In this document: positions 44,290 through 53,192 of the stretch, one piece after another | Position numbering within the stretch: the first letter of the stretch is position 1 | Layout: each line of letters opens with the position of its first letter | Assembly (NCBI GenBank): GCA_026874595.1 | Contig: CM049311.1 | Span: 43,155,676 to 43,219,675 of the forward strand | Direction of reading: 5' to 3' | Source of the DNA: Sipunculus nudus | Lineage: Eukaryota > Annelida > Sipuncula > Golfingiida > Sipunculidae | Length of the DNA stretch: 64,000 bases | Notes under the pieces: generated by a model | The model's input: only the letters and a program-made list of their open reading frames with translations | Databases searched by the model: none | Told to the model about the DNA's origin: nothing | Made by a program: the position numbers and the translations under genes

Positions 44290-47180
44290 TTAAAAGATTG
44301 GGAGGGGTAAAAATTTAAAGTAGCATTGCATTATTGTTAAGCTTGCGGGCAGGGGGAGTGGCAGGTGAGCGGCCAGCCACAGGGGCCCCATGAATGGCAT
44401 GCACAAATAGTTGCTATTTGCTTCCCTAAAAAAATTGTAATGGGGTTAAATATATAGTAGCATCGCATTGAGTGTTAAGACTGCCGCCAGGGGGGGGGGG
44501 GTGGACATCAGAGTAGGCAGACAGAGGAGCCCCCATGAGTCGCACGCGCAAATAGCAGCTATTTGCGACCCTAAAAAATTAGGAGGGGTTAAATTTAGAG
44601 TAGCATCGCATTGAGTATTATGACTGCCGCCAGGGGTAGTGGACATGAGACAGGACTGCCACAGGGGCCCTATGAATCGCACGCGCAAAAAGCAGCTATT
44701 TGCTACCTTAAAAATAGGGAGGGGTTAATTTATAGTAGCATCTCATTGTCAAGGCTGCCGCTAGGACTGCCAAAGGGGCCCCATGAATCGCACGCGCAAA
44801 AAGCAGCTATTTGCTCCCCTAAAAAATTGGGAGGGGTAAATTTATAGTAGCATCGCATTAAGTGTCAAGGCTGCCGCCAGGGGGAGTGTCATGTGACAGG
44901 ACTGCCACAGGGGCCCCATGAATCGCACGCGCAAATAGCAGCTATTTGCTACCTTAAAAAAGTTGGGAGGGGGGAAAATTTATAGTAGCATCGCAATAAT
45001 GTTAAGCCTGCCGGCAAGGGGAGTGTCATGTGAGCGGCCAGCCACAGGGGCCCCATGAATCGCACGCGCAAATAGCAGCTATTTGCTGTCCTAAAAAATT
45101 AGGAGGTGGTAAAATTTATAGTAGCATCACATTGAGTTTTAGGACTGCCACCGGGGGAGTGGACATGAGAAAGGTTTGTCACGGGGGCCCTATGAATCGA
45201 ACGCGCATATAGCAGCTATTTGCTACCAGAAAAGGTGTCAAGACTGCCACCAGTGGGAGTGTAAATATCAGAGGCATGGCAGAGGGGTCCCCATGAGTCG
45301 CTAGCGCAAATAGCAGCTATTTGCTACCATAAAATGATAAGACTGCCACCAGGGGGAGTGGAGATCTCAGAGGCCTGGCAGAGGGGTCCCCATAAGTCGC
45401 ACGCGCAAATTGCATCTATTTGCTACCATAAAATGTGTTAATACTGCCACCAGGGGAGTGGAGATCTCAGAGGCCTGCCACAGGGGCTCCATGAATCGCA
45501 CGCGCAAACAGCAGCTTTTTGCTTCCCTGAAAATCGGGAGGTGGTAAATTTCTGGTAGCATCGCACTGAGTGTTATGACTGCCGCCAGGGGGGAGTAGAC
45601 ATGTGAGCGGCAAGCCACAGTGGCCCTATTAATCGCACGCGCAAATAGCAGCTATTTGCTAACCTAAACAAAATCGGGAGGTGGTAAATTCCTGGTAGCA
45701 TCGCACTGAGTGTTATGACTGCCGCCAGGGGGGAGTGGACGTGAGCGGCCAGCCACAGGGGCCCCATGAATCGCACACGCAAATAGCAACTATTTGCTAC
45801 CCTAATCAAAATCGGGAGGTGGTAAATTTCTGGTAGCATCGCATTGAGTGTTAAGACTGCTGCCAGGGGGAGTGGACATGAGACTGAACTGCCACAGGGG
45901 CCCTATGAATCGCACGCACAAATAGAATCTATTTGCTACCCTAACAAAAATTGGGAGGGGGTTAAATTTATAGTAGCATCGCATTGAGTGTTAAGACTGC
46001 CGCCAGGGGGAGTGGACATGAGAACGGGCAGACAGAGGGGCCCCATGAATCGCACACGCAATTAGCAGCTATTTGCTACCCTAAAAAAATTTAGGAGGGG
46101 GTAAAATTTCTGGTAGCATCGCATTGAGTGTTATAGCTGCCGCCAGGGGGAGTGGACATGAGACAGGACTGCCACAGGGGCCCTATGAATCGCTCGCGCA
46201 AATACCAGCTATTTGCTTCCATAAAAAGTGTCATGACTGCCGCCAGGGGGAGTGGATATCTCAGAGGCCAGGCAGAGGGGTCCCCATGAGTCGCAAGCGC
46301 AAATAGCAGCTATTTGCTGAAAGAAAAGGTGTAAAGACTGCCACCAGGGGGAGAGGAGATCTCAGAGGTCTGTCATAGGGGCCCCATGAATCGCACGCGC
46401 AAATAGCAGCTATTTGCTACCACAAAAGTTGTCACGACTGCCGCCAGGGGGAGAGGAGATTTCAGCGACCTGGCAGAGGGGTCCCCACGAGTCGCAAGCG
46501 CAAATAGCAGCAATTTGCTACCATAAAATGTGTCAAGACTGCCGCCAGGGGGAGTGGAGATCTCAGCGGTCGTCAGAAGGACCCCATGAATCGCATGTGC
46601 AATTAGCAGCTATTTGCTACCATAAAAGATGTCAAGACTGCTGCCAGGGGGAGTGGATATCTCAGCAACCTGGAAGAGGGGTCCCCATGAGTCGCAAGCG
46701 CAAATAGCAGCTATTTGCTACCATAGAAGTTGTCAAGAATGCCGCAAGGGGGAGAGGAGATCTCAGAGGCCTGGCAGAGGGGTCCCCATGAATCGCAAGC
46801 GCAAATAGCAGCTATTTGCTAACATAAAATGTGTCAAGACTGCCGCCAGGGGGAGTGAAGATCTCAGCGGCCTTGCAGAGTGGTCCCCATGAAACGCACG
46901 CGCAAATAACAGCTATTTGCTACCATAAAAGGTGTCAAGTCTGCCGGCAGGGGGAGAGGATATCTCACCTAACCTGGCAGAGGGGTCCCCACGAGTCGCA
47001 AGCGCAAATAGCAGCTATTTGCTACCATAAAAGGTGTTAAGACTGCCACCAGGGGTGTTGAGATCTCAGAGGCCTTGCAGAGGGGTCCCCATGAGTCGCA
47101 AGCGCAAAAGCACCTATTTGCTACCATTAAAAGTATCAAGACTGCCGCCAGGGGGAATGGATATCTCAGCGATATTTATT
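44290..47180 (+). repeat. Satellite array of about 24 units with a 19-bp palindrome
   Basis: Each unit contains GCAAATAGCAGCTATTTGC (9-bp arms around one base) or a close variant, GACTGCCGCCAGGGGGAG, and GGGGCCCCATGAATCGCACGCG-type sequence. In the left part (to about 46200) most units are about 110-140 bp and carry an extra GGGAGGGG..TAGTAGCATCGCATTGAG segment; in the right part they are about 97-103 bp without it. Short frames seen in it are an effect of the repeat and not genes. The array begins directly after the broken 3' end of Ty3-type element 2 and a 17-base poly(G) (44250-44266). Confidence 0.95.
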
Positions 47181-47184
47181 ACCA

Positions 47185-48110
47185 GTGGTGAATACGGGAT
47201 ACGGGTTACCCTAACCCTTCGGGCATGAAATACTGCAATAAGTGTTTGTCACATTTAATATGTGTATATCCGAAATACGTTTCCCGTTCCCTTATGGCAT
47301 GAAATACATGAAGTGTTTGTTACTATTAATATATGGAATAACCGGGATACGGGTGACCGTACTCCTCCGAGCATTAAATACACCAGTAAGTGTTTACTCC
47401 AGTGTTTGTCACCATGAATATATTGTATATCCGGGATACGGGTTACCCTAACCCTTTCTACGTGAAATACTCCAGTAGGTATATGTCACTGTAAATATAT
47501 GCTATATCCGGGACACGAATTTCCCTAACCCTTCAGGCATGGATTCACGAGTAAGTGTCTATATTAATATATGCTATATTCGGGATACGGGTAACCCTAA
47601 CCCTTCCCACATGAAATACCCCATTAAGTATTTGTCACATTTAATATTTGCTTATCCGGGATACGTGTTACCCTAACCATTCGGGCATGAAATACTCCAG
47701 TCAGTGTTTGTCACTATTAATATATGGTATATCCTGAATACGGGTGACACTAAGCCTTCGGACATTAAATACTCCAGTAAGTGTTTGTCACTATTAATAT
47801 ATGGTATATCCGGGATACGGGCTACCCTAACCCTTCGGGCATGAAATACTCCAGTAAGTGTTTGTCACATTAAATATATGCTATATTCGGGATATGGGTT
47901 ACCCTAACACTTCGGGCATGAAATACTCCAATAAGTGTTTGTCACATTTAATATACGTATATCCGGGATACCGGTTACCCGATCACTTTGGGTATGAAAT
48001 ACTAGGGGAAATGTTTGTCACTTTTAATATGTTGAATATCCGGGATACGGGTGACCCTACTCCTCCGAGCATTAAATACACCAGTAAGTGTTTAATCCAG
48101 TGTTTGATAC
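47185..48110 (+). repeat. 77-bp satellite, block 1 (about 12 units)
   Basis: Landmark TATCCGGGATACGGG recurs about every 77 bp (47194, 47343, 47432, 47657, 47812, 47889, 47965, 48041 and diverged copies between). Units contain GGTTACCCTAACCCTTCGGG, ATGAAATACTCCAGTAAG and GTGTTTGTCAC. TATCC-G-GGATA is an 11-bp palindrome. The same satellite reappears at 63150. Confidence 0.95.
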
Positions 48111-48114
48111 GAAT

Positions 48115-48170
48115 CGATACACGACGTCGATACGATAACCGAAATGCTTTGCAAGCTGTATCGATGTAAA
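48115..48170 (+). other. GATACG-rich segment at satellite edge, possible hAT-like end
   Basis: A cluster of ATCGATAC, CGTCGATACG and TGTATCGATG sequences directly after the 77-bp array. A similar cluster precedes the second array at 63060-63146, where it ends in a typical AGGGCTGGGTATCGG terminus. Confidence 0.45.
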
Positions 48171-48482
48171 ACATTGATTGCTAACAAATAGGGATATGAT
48201 TATTAGGGATAAGTTTTAATATAACCTTTACCATTTCATAAAGCTAAATGCACCGTATATTTGTTGCTTTTGGCTTTTAAGACTTGATGAGAAATGTTTA
48301 TACGCATGCACGTCAGTACTATCATCACGAGTAGGTGCATGGAAGCGATAACAGGAAAATTATACTGACTTTCCTCTTTTTTAATGAAATCGATATTCAC
48401 ATCACATTTTGCTACAAGGAACAAGGTACATTCACGTCTATATCCTATATATGTGTGTGTGTCACACTTATTCGCTTTATGA

Positions 48483-48600
48483 TACAGTGAAACCACGGGC
48501 TGCAGGCGGACACCCCTCTGGGGGGGACAACCCGCCTAACGGACACTTTTTGGGCCGACGGAGCGTTTTTACTACTTTAAGAACCCCATTAAAGGGGCCC
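48483..48600 (+). mobile_element. pogo-like transposon left end
   Basis: TACAGTGAAACC at 48483-48494 followed by GGCGGACACCCCTC and CTAACGGACACTTTTTGG. Such a start, with TA as target, is usual for pogo/Tigger-type elements. A second copy of the sub-terminal sequence lies at 49225-49330. No transposase is seen nearby. Confidence 0.6.
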
Positions 48601-49057
48601 AATCACCTACCTCTGAAAAAAGAATTTATGTGATGTTGGGCTTCCTCTGAGTATATATTAATGATCTAAGGGTAATTTTGGTTGTCAAAAGTTCTTATAA
48701 GGCCTTGATGGATGGATGAACTTGTTTAACAATAACATGTTTGTAAACACAGCAATGTTGACAAATGGGAAAAACATGTAACCTAAGGTGGTGGGTTGCA
48801 TATATTTGGAGGTATAAAAGGTCACTTGTTAGAAAACGCCATTTGCAAAGCTCTGGCTTATCTGACTTGCTGCCAAGTGCCCTTGTTGAATTTATTTTGA
48901 TTATTTTGAGGGCCCCACATATTATAAAAAAAACATTGATATAAACAAAACAAGCAGCCTGTGTGCTGTGATATCCTCGTTTTCTGGCCTATTTTTATGA
49001 AAGCTCCAAGGGATTTACCTTTAGTTTATAAAGGTCAGATAGGTGATTGGGTCCCTT
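48601..49057. other. No gene seen
   Basis: Interval between the pogo-like end and the next foldback. Nothing recognisable. Confidence 0.35.
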
Positions 49058-49216
49058 TAAGGCCCTGCCACACCGAACGCTGCGCTGCGCTGCAAAGCGC
49101 TGCAAATAAACTGCTGAGTATTTTTGCGGCGCAGCAAAGCGGAGAAAGTTGAACTTTTTTTCAGCTTTGTTTTGCAGGGCTGCACAGCATGGCGCAGCGC
49201 AGCGTTCGGTTTGGCC
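49058..49216. mobile_element. Small inverted-repeat element
   Basis: Left arm about 49058-49095 (GGCCCTGCCACACCGAACG then GCTGCGC repeats) is complementary to the right arm about 49178-49214 (CGTTCGGTTTGGCCGGGCC read on the plus strand). TTTA-type bases occur on both sides (CTTTA at 49050-49054 and 49213-49217), but the duplication is uncertain. It sits inside the pogo-like sub-terminal sequence. Confidence 0.65.
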
Positions 49217-49539
49217 GGGCCTTTAGGGCGGACATCCCAGCTATTCAGGACAACGGACACTTTTGTCCGCCCGATGGCAAATTTTCCTCGGATAACGGAC
49301 ACCCAAACGGCAGCCCCGATCGAAGTCGGCAGAAATACTTTGAAACTGCAAATATGGTCTGCTTCTTGTACGCCTAATATCACTTTAATGTTCTCATGAT
49401 TTATGCATACTGCCATGACTATAAGACCGGAGCTAGTTTTATTCAAGTTACCTTATTTTTCAGCTGGAACACAGCCTGACGCATATAGGTGGGGAACCGT
49501 TGGTTTCTTCCATTTGGACATTGCCTCTCTCGCAAAGTT

Positions 49540-50515
49540 GCGTGGTGCCCGTCAACTTTCCCAGCAGTCTCGCAAATTGTCAGCAACTCTTGCAAACTGC
49601 CAGCAATCAATCAGGTAACCAGCAATTTTGAATTACTAATGCGCAAATTGCTAGCAATTGAGCAACTTTAGAAGCAACTTTGCCATTCGGCAGGGAAGAC
49701 CTCCCGTCTCTCATACACGCAATTTGCTGGCAATTTTTCATCTTTGAAGATCTCATAATCCTCCGTTAGAGGGAGCCCCGGGCGAAGTTATCATAATCCT
49801 CCGATAGAGGGAATGCCAAGCGACAATGAAATGAAGTGCCCCCGTTTAGCAATTCCGCAATTTGCTAGCAATTTTGGAGTGATCTTATTCATCCGCTAGA
49901 GGGAGCTGAGGCTGCAAAAAAATGAAACCCCCCTCTAACAATTCCGCAATTTGCCGGCAATTTACCAACTTTGTAGTTCTCTCATTGCTCCGGTAGAGTG
50001 AGCCCCGGCGTCATATACACTGAGGGACACCTCATCTAGCAATTCCGCAAATTGCCAGCAATTTTGCAACTTTTAAGTTCTCTTAATCCTCCGATAGGGG
50101 GAGCCCTAGCCAAGATTGAAACGAGGGGCCCGTGTCTATGGCCATTATGGAGTTATATGAATCATCCAATAGGAGGAACCCCAGCCGAGACTGAAATGAG
50201 GGCCCCCATCAAGCAATTCCGCAAATTGCCGGCAATTTAGCAACTTTGTAGTTCCCTGATTCCTCCGCTTGAGTGAGCCCCCTGCGGTCATACACATATG
50301 GGCCTTCGTCATGCAGCTCCGCAAATTGTCGGCAACTTTGTAGTTCTCTGAATCCTCCGATAGGGGAGGCCCAGAGGAGATTACACTGAGTGGCCACCGT
50401 CTAACAAGCTCGCAAATTGCCGACAATTTAGCAACTTTAGAGTTATATTTTAGAAGCCCCAGCCCAGATTGAAAAGAAGGGCAACCTTTGAGCAATTCCG
50501 CAATTTGCCGGACAT
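49540..50515 (+). repeat. About 90-100-bp satellite with AAATTGC..GCAATTT palindromes
   Basis: CAATTCCGCAATTTGC or a close form occurs at 49849, 49939, 50040, 50212, 50313, 50404 and 50488. Units carry GCAAATTGCCAGCAATTT (7-bp arms) and CCTCCG(A/C)TAGAGGGAGCC. Units left of 49800 are more decayed. A 15-base poly(G) (50558-50572) follows. Confidence 0.88.
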
Positions 50516-50767
50516 TCAGTAGAGAAAATATATCTCCACTGTTTCATATATCTCGGAGGGGGGGGGGGGGGGTCTGAAAATAATCTCTTACACACATACT
50601 CTTCCTTGTCGCTTCGACATTCTCACTCTGTATAGTCTTGTGCACGATATCGTCCTGTGCTCAGTATAGTCCCGTGCTCAGTATAGTCCCGTGATCTCCC
50701 CAAACACATAAACGATCATTCAAATATTGATATGTGGCAAGTTAGGAACGTACATGCGCAGTTCCAC

Positions 50768-50898
50768 CGACAAACAACAACGTCCTTATATCGGATCGAG
50801 CCTTTATATGGATGTAAGGCGGACACAGAACGGAGATGACCGTAAACACACGTGGTAACAATGAACATTAGTTTAACTAACTGCCGTAAGGTGGCGCA
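50768..50898 (-). repeat. 3' LTR of LTR element 3
   Basis: Matches 56276-56409. It is preceded on the minus strand by the polypurine tract at about 50899-50913. Confidence 0.8.
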
Positions 50899-51168
50899 AC
50901 CACCTCCCTTACCTTCACAAAGGAAAGTAAGACACATCAACATAGAAATAATCACACTGCTGGACAGGCTAAAGTTCACATTCCTCACTGATGAAGGTCC
51001 TGAAGTAATTAGGATACAGCACAACTGGGTTTAGGTGAGCGGCGCTAGGCTCGCACTCACTTAATACAGGAAATAAAAGGGTACCACAACAGTGAGTTGT
51101 TGGGTCATTGAGCATGCAACATAGATAATAATAAAATGAGTTCTTAATGTAAAACGAACAAGGCAACA

Positions 51169-52815
51169 CTAGTCCATGACCCATGTACCACTATCCTGCC
51201 AGGATGGGGGTTTTCTTGACCGTGAGGACCTGCGTAGTGGGGTGTTGAGGGTAATGTCATCCTCAAGCAGGGCGTGCGAAGAGGGTGTGGACAACTCAGA
51301 CGTGGCTATCACGTGATTCTCTGGTATCTGATGCTCTGGTGATGGGCCGGCTGGAGGGTCGGGCTGAAGTACTATTTCAGGTGGCACGGGTGGCGGATAC
51401 TGCGCAGGATAGTGATCCGTTGTTGCCATAGGGGGCGCTGTCTGTGGCGTTGCATGCGCTGACTCAGTGTCAGAATCAGAACAGTTGTCCAAGCCTCTGA
51501 CGGGGCCAGTGTGTGGGCCACCTAAGGAGGTAGACATGACAGGATAACAATCTGCGATTCTCACATCATAACTCTTAGACCGAAACTGAGACTTAGTGAA
51601 TTTTCTGACCTGGCAAGTTGTATCAGACACCTCTGTAACCATGTATTTTTCTCTTGCTCTGGTTTTATCTCGGTCAGCATACAGATATACGAGGTCCCCG
51701 ACTTGAATGTCATATTGGCGAGACTGTGATTTGCCATTAGATTTAGCCATAGCACTGGGACCATGATTTTGTTCGCGGGTAAAGTGTTGTTGTCGGATAA
51801 TTTGACGGTCATCAATAGGTAATTGCTCACCTGTTATCTGATCCCCTTGGGTCCATATTTCCCTTGCGGAAAGACCAGCTTTCCGGATTCTGGTATTCAT
51901 GTTGGCTGTGGCTTGAGCCAGTGTTAGCTTAGTTAAAGAGCCACCTTCGGGGCAAATCTTGAGGCATTCTAAACCGAGCTCATTGATGGCATGTTCGGCG
52001 ACAGGGTTTTTATTTATATTTTTTGACCGACCAAGCTCCAGGGTTATTCCATGGGCTTTAAGTAGGGACTCGCTGGCAGGGGCTTGGAAACCTGGGGCCT
52101 GATCCACCCTGATGTGCACACCGTAATCCCCCAGTGATCGCAGCTCGGCGCACATGGTCAGTATGGCGTCTCGTAACGTACGTTGTTGCTCATTGTCGAT
52201 CAGCATTGTGAGGGTGTAAGATGAAACAGTCTCGCGTAGTATGACAATGTACTGGCGATAGCGGCGCATAACATCGGCACTGAATGGCAAACCGATCCGG
52301 TCTGGGGGTGCTGTGGATGATTGTTGAATTAGCTGATTGGGGACTGACCGTAGGGCAGTGCAATGATGACATGACGAACAAACTAATTCGATAGCTCTAC
52401 CCAGGTCAAGAGCATAAAAATAGCGTGAGGTAACCTGTTTCATCTGGTGGCGACTAGGATGGTCATAGCGGATGTGGATGGCTGTAAGGAGTCCATCCAA
52501 GACCTTGCGTGGCACAACAATACGCTCTAGCATTGGTTGAAAAGGCAGATCAGTTCGTACAATCAGGAGACCATCTCTAGCGATGGTGACGTTATTGAGG
52601 TACCTCTTGACGTCAGGAATTTTGGTTATTTTCTTGGATGGACGCGTGCCCTGTGACAGATGGGAGTGAGTACGTTTCAGATCAGGGCACTCATGTTGGA
52701 TAGCGTGCCAGGCTGCGCGGCTGGTAAATGGCATATTGTTTGAACCGACGATGACGTCACGTATGGTCAATTTTCGGATGACAGAGTCCTCAGTCTCCTG
52801 TACAAAAACACACAA
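51169..52815 (-). CDS. Integrase segment of LTR element 3
   Basis: 548 codons uninterrupted. The first ATG (52815) is probably not a real start: the frame continues the polyprotein after a TGA. It shows the H-H-C-C finger (HIRYDHPSRHQMK ... CSSCHHC), then catalytic D in FSADVMRR, D in IRVDQAPGF, and E in NPVAEHAINELG, all in the right spacing. A conserved block MNTRIRKAGLSAREIW follows, then GDLVYLYADRDKTRARE, as in the C-terminal domain of this group. The last ~130 residues are rich in proline and serine and end RRSSRSRKPPSW. Integrase joins the cDNA to the host genome. Confidence 0.9.
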   Translation of the reverse strand: MCVFVQETEDSVIRKLTIRDVIVGSNNMPFTSRAAWHAIQHECPDLKRTHSHLSQGTRPSKKITKIPDVKRYLNNVTIARDGLLIVRTDLPFQPMLERIVVPRKVLDGLLTAIHIRYDHPSRHQMKQVTSRYFYALDLGRAIELVCSSCHHCTALRSVPNQLIQQSSTAPPDRIGLPFSADVMRRYRQYIVILRETVSSYTLTMLIDNEQQRTLRDAILTMCAELRSLGDYGVHIRVDQAPGFQAPASESLLKAHGITLELGRSKNINKNPVAEHAINELGLECLKICPEGGSLTKLTLAQATANMNTRIRKAGLSAREIWTQGDQITGEQLPIDDRQIIRQQHFTREQNHGPSAMAKSNGKSQSRQYDIQVGDLVYLYADRDKTRAREKYMVTEVSDTTCQVRKFTKSQFRSKSYDVRIADCYPVMSTSLGGPHTGPVRGLDNCSDSDTESAHATPQTAPPMATTDHYPAQYPPPVPPEIVLQPDPPAGPSPEHQIPENHVIATSELSTPSSHALLEDDITLNTPLRRSSRSRKPPSWQDSGTWVMD

Positions 52816-53192
52816 CTGACAGCTTTGGTCAGGTCAAGTCAAAGGATTTCTGCTAGTATAGCCTGATGGTAAGTTGGCCTCACCTGCGATATGACGGACC
52901 GTGACCTGGTACCGACTTACAAAAATGTTGTCACTCGGGAGCTGGTAGAGAACTCTCCTCTGCAGAGTTTGTTGTAGGCTAATACGCATGGGCGACTGTC
53001 TGTCAGTACCTGGGTAGTATGGTGCGATTGAGTAATATAGGGGGAGAAATGCTTCACAGCTGCTCCGATGCATAGTGCCTCCACCTCACACGGTAGCCAT
53101 GTTATTCGGTGTTTACGGAGCTTTGCATTAAAGAACCCTGCCAAATGGAGTTTATCATCTCGCAGTACATATAGTGTGGCGCCTATACCACA
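52816..53192 (-). pseudogene. RNase H segment of LTR element 3, broken
   Basis: Continues the polyprotein after the TAA at 53193-53195. It reads to SSRVTTFL, where a frameshift near 52930 moves the match (SRYQVTVRHIAGEANLPSG, YTSRNPLT) to another frame. A TGA at about 52832-52834 follows, then the integrase frame. The gap-free similarity on both sides suggests three small recent lesions and not rearrangement. Confidence 0.85.

Noticed and set aside
45030-47228. Series of short similar frames in the 44-47 kb satellite
   Set aside because: They are translations of the tandem unit with the same residues repeated. No start context or conservation beyond the repeat.
44290-48110. CRISPR-like array (regular short repeats)
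   Set aside because: Units are contiguous tandem satellites without unique spacers, and the sequence is an animal genome.
47185-48110. Telomere sequence (CCCTAACCC)
   Set aside because: Only one short CCCTAACCC per 77-bp unit, not a run of TTAGGG repeats.
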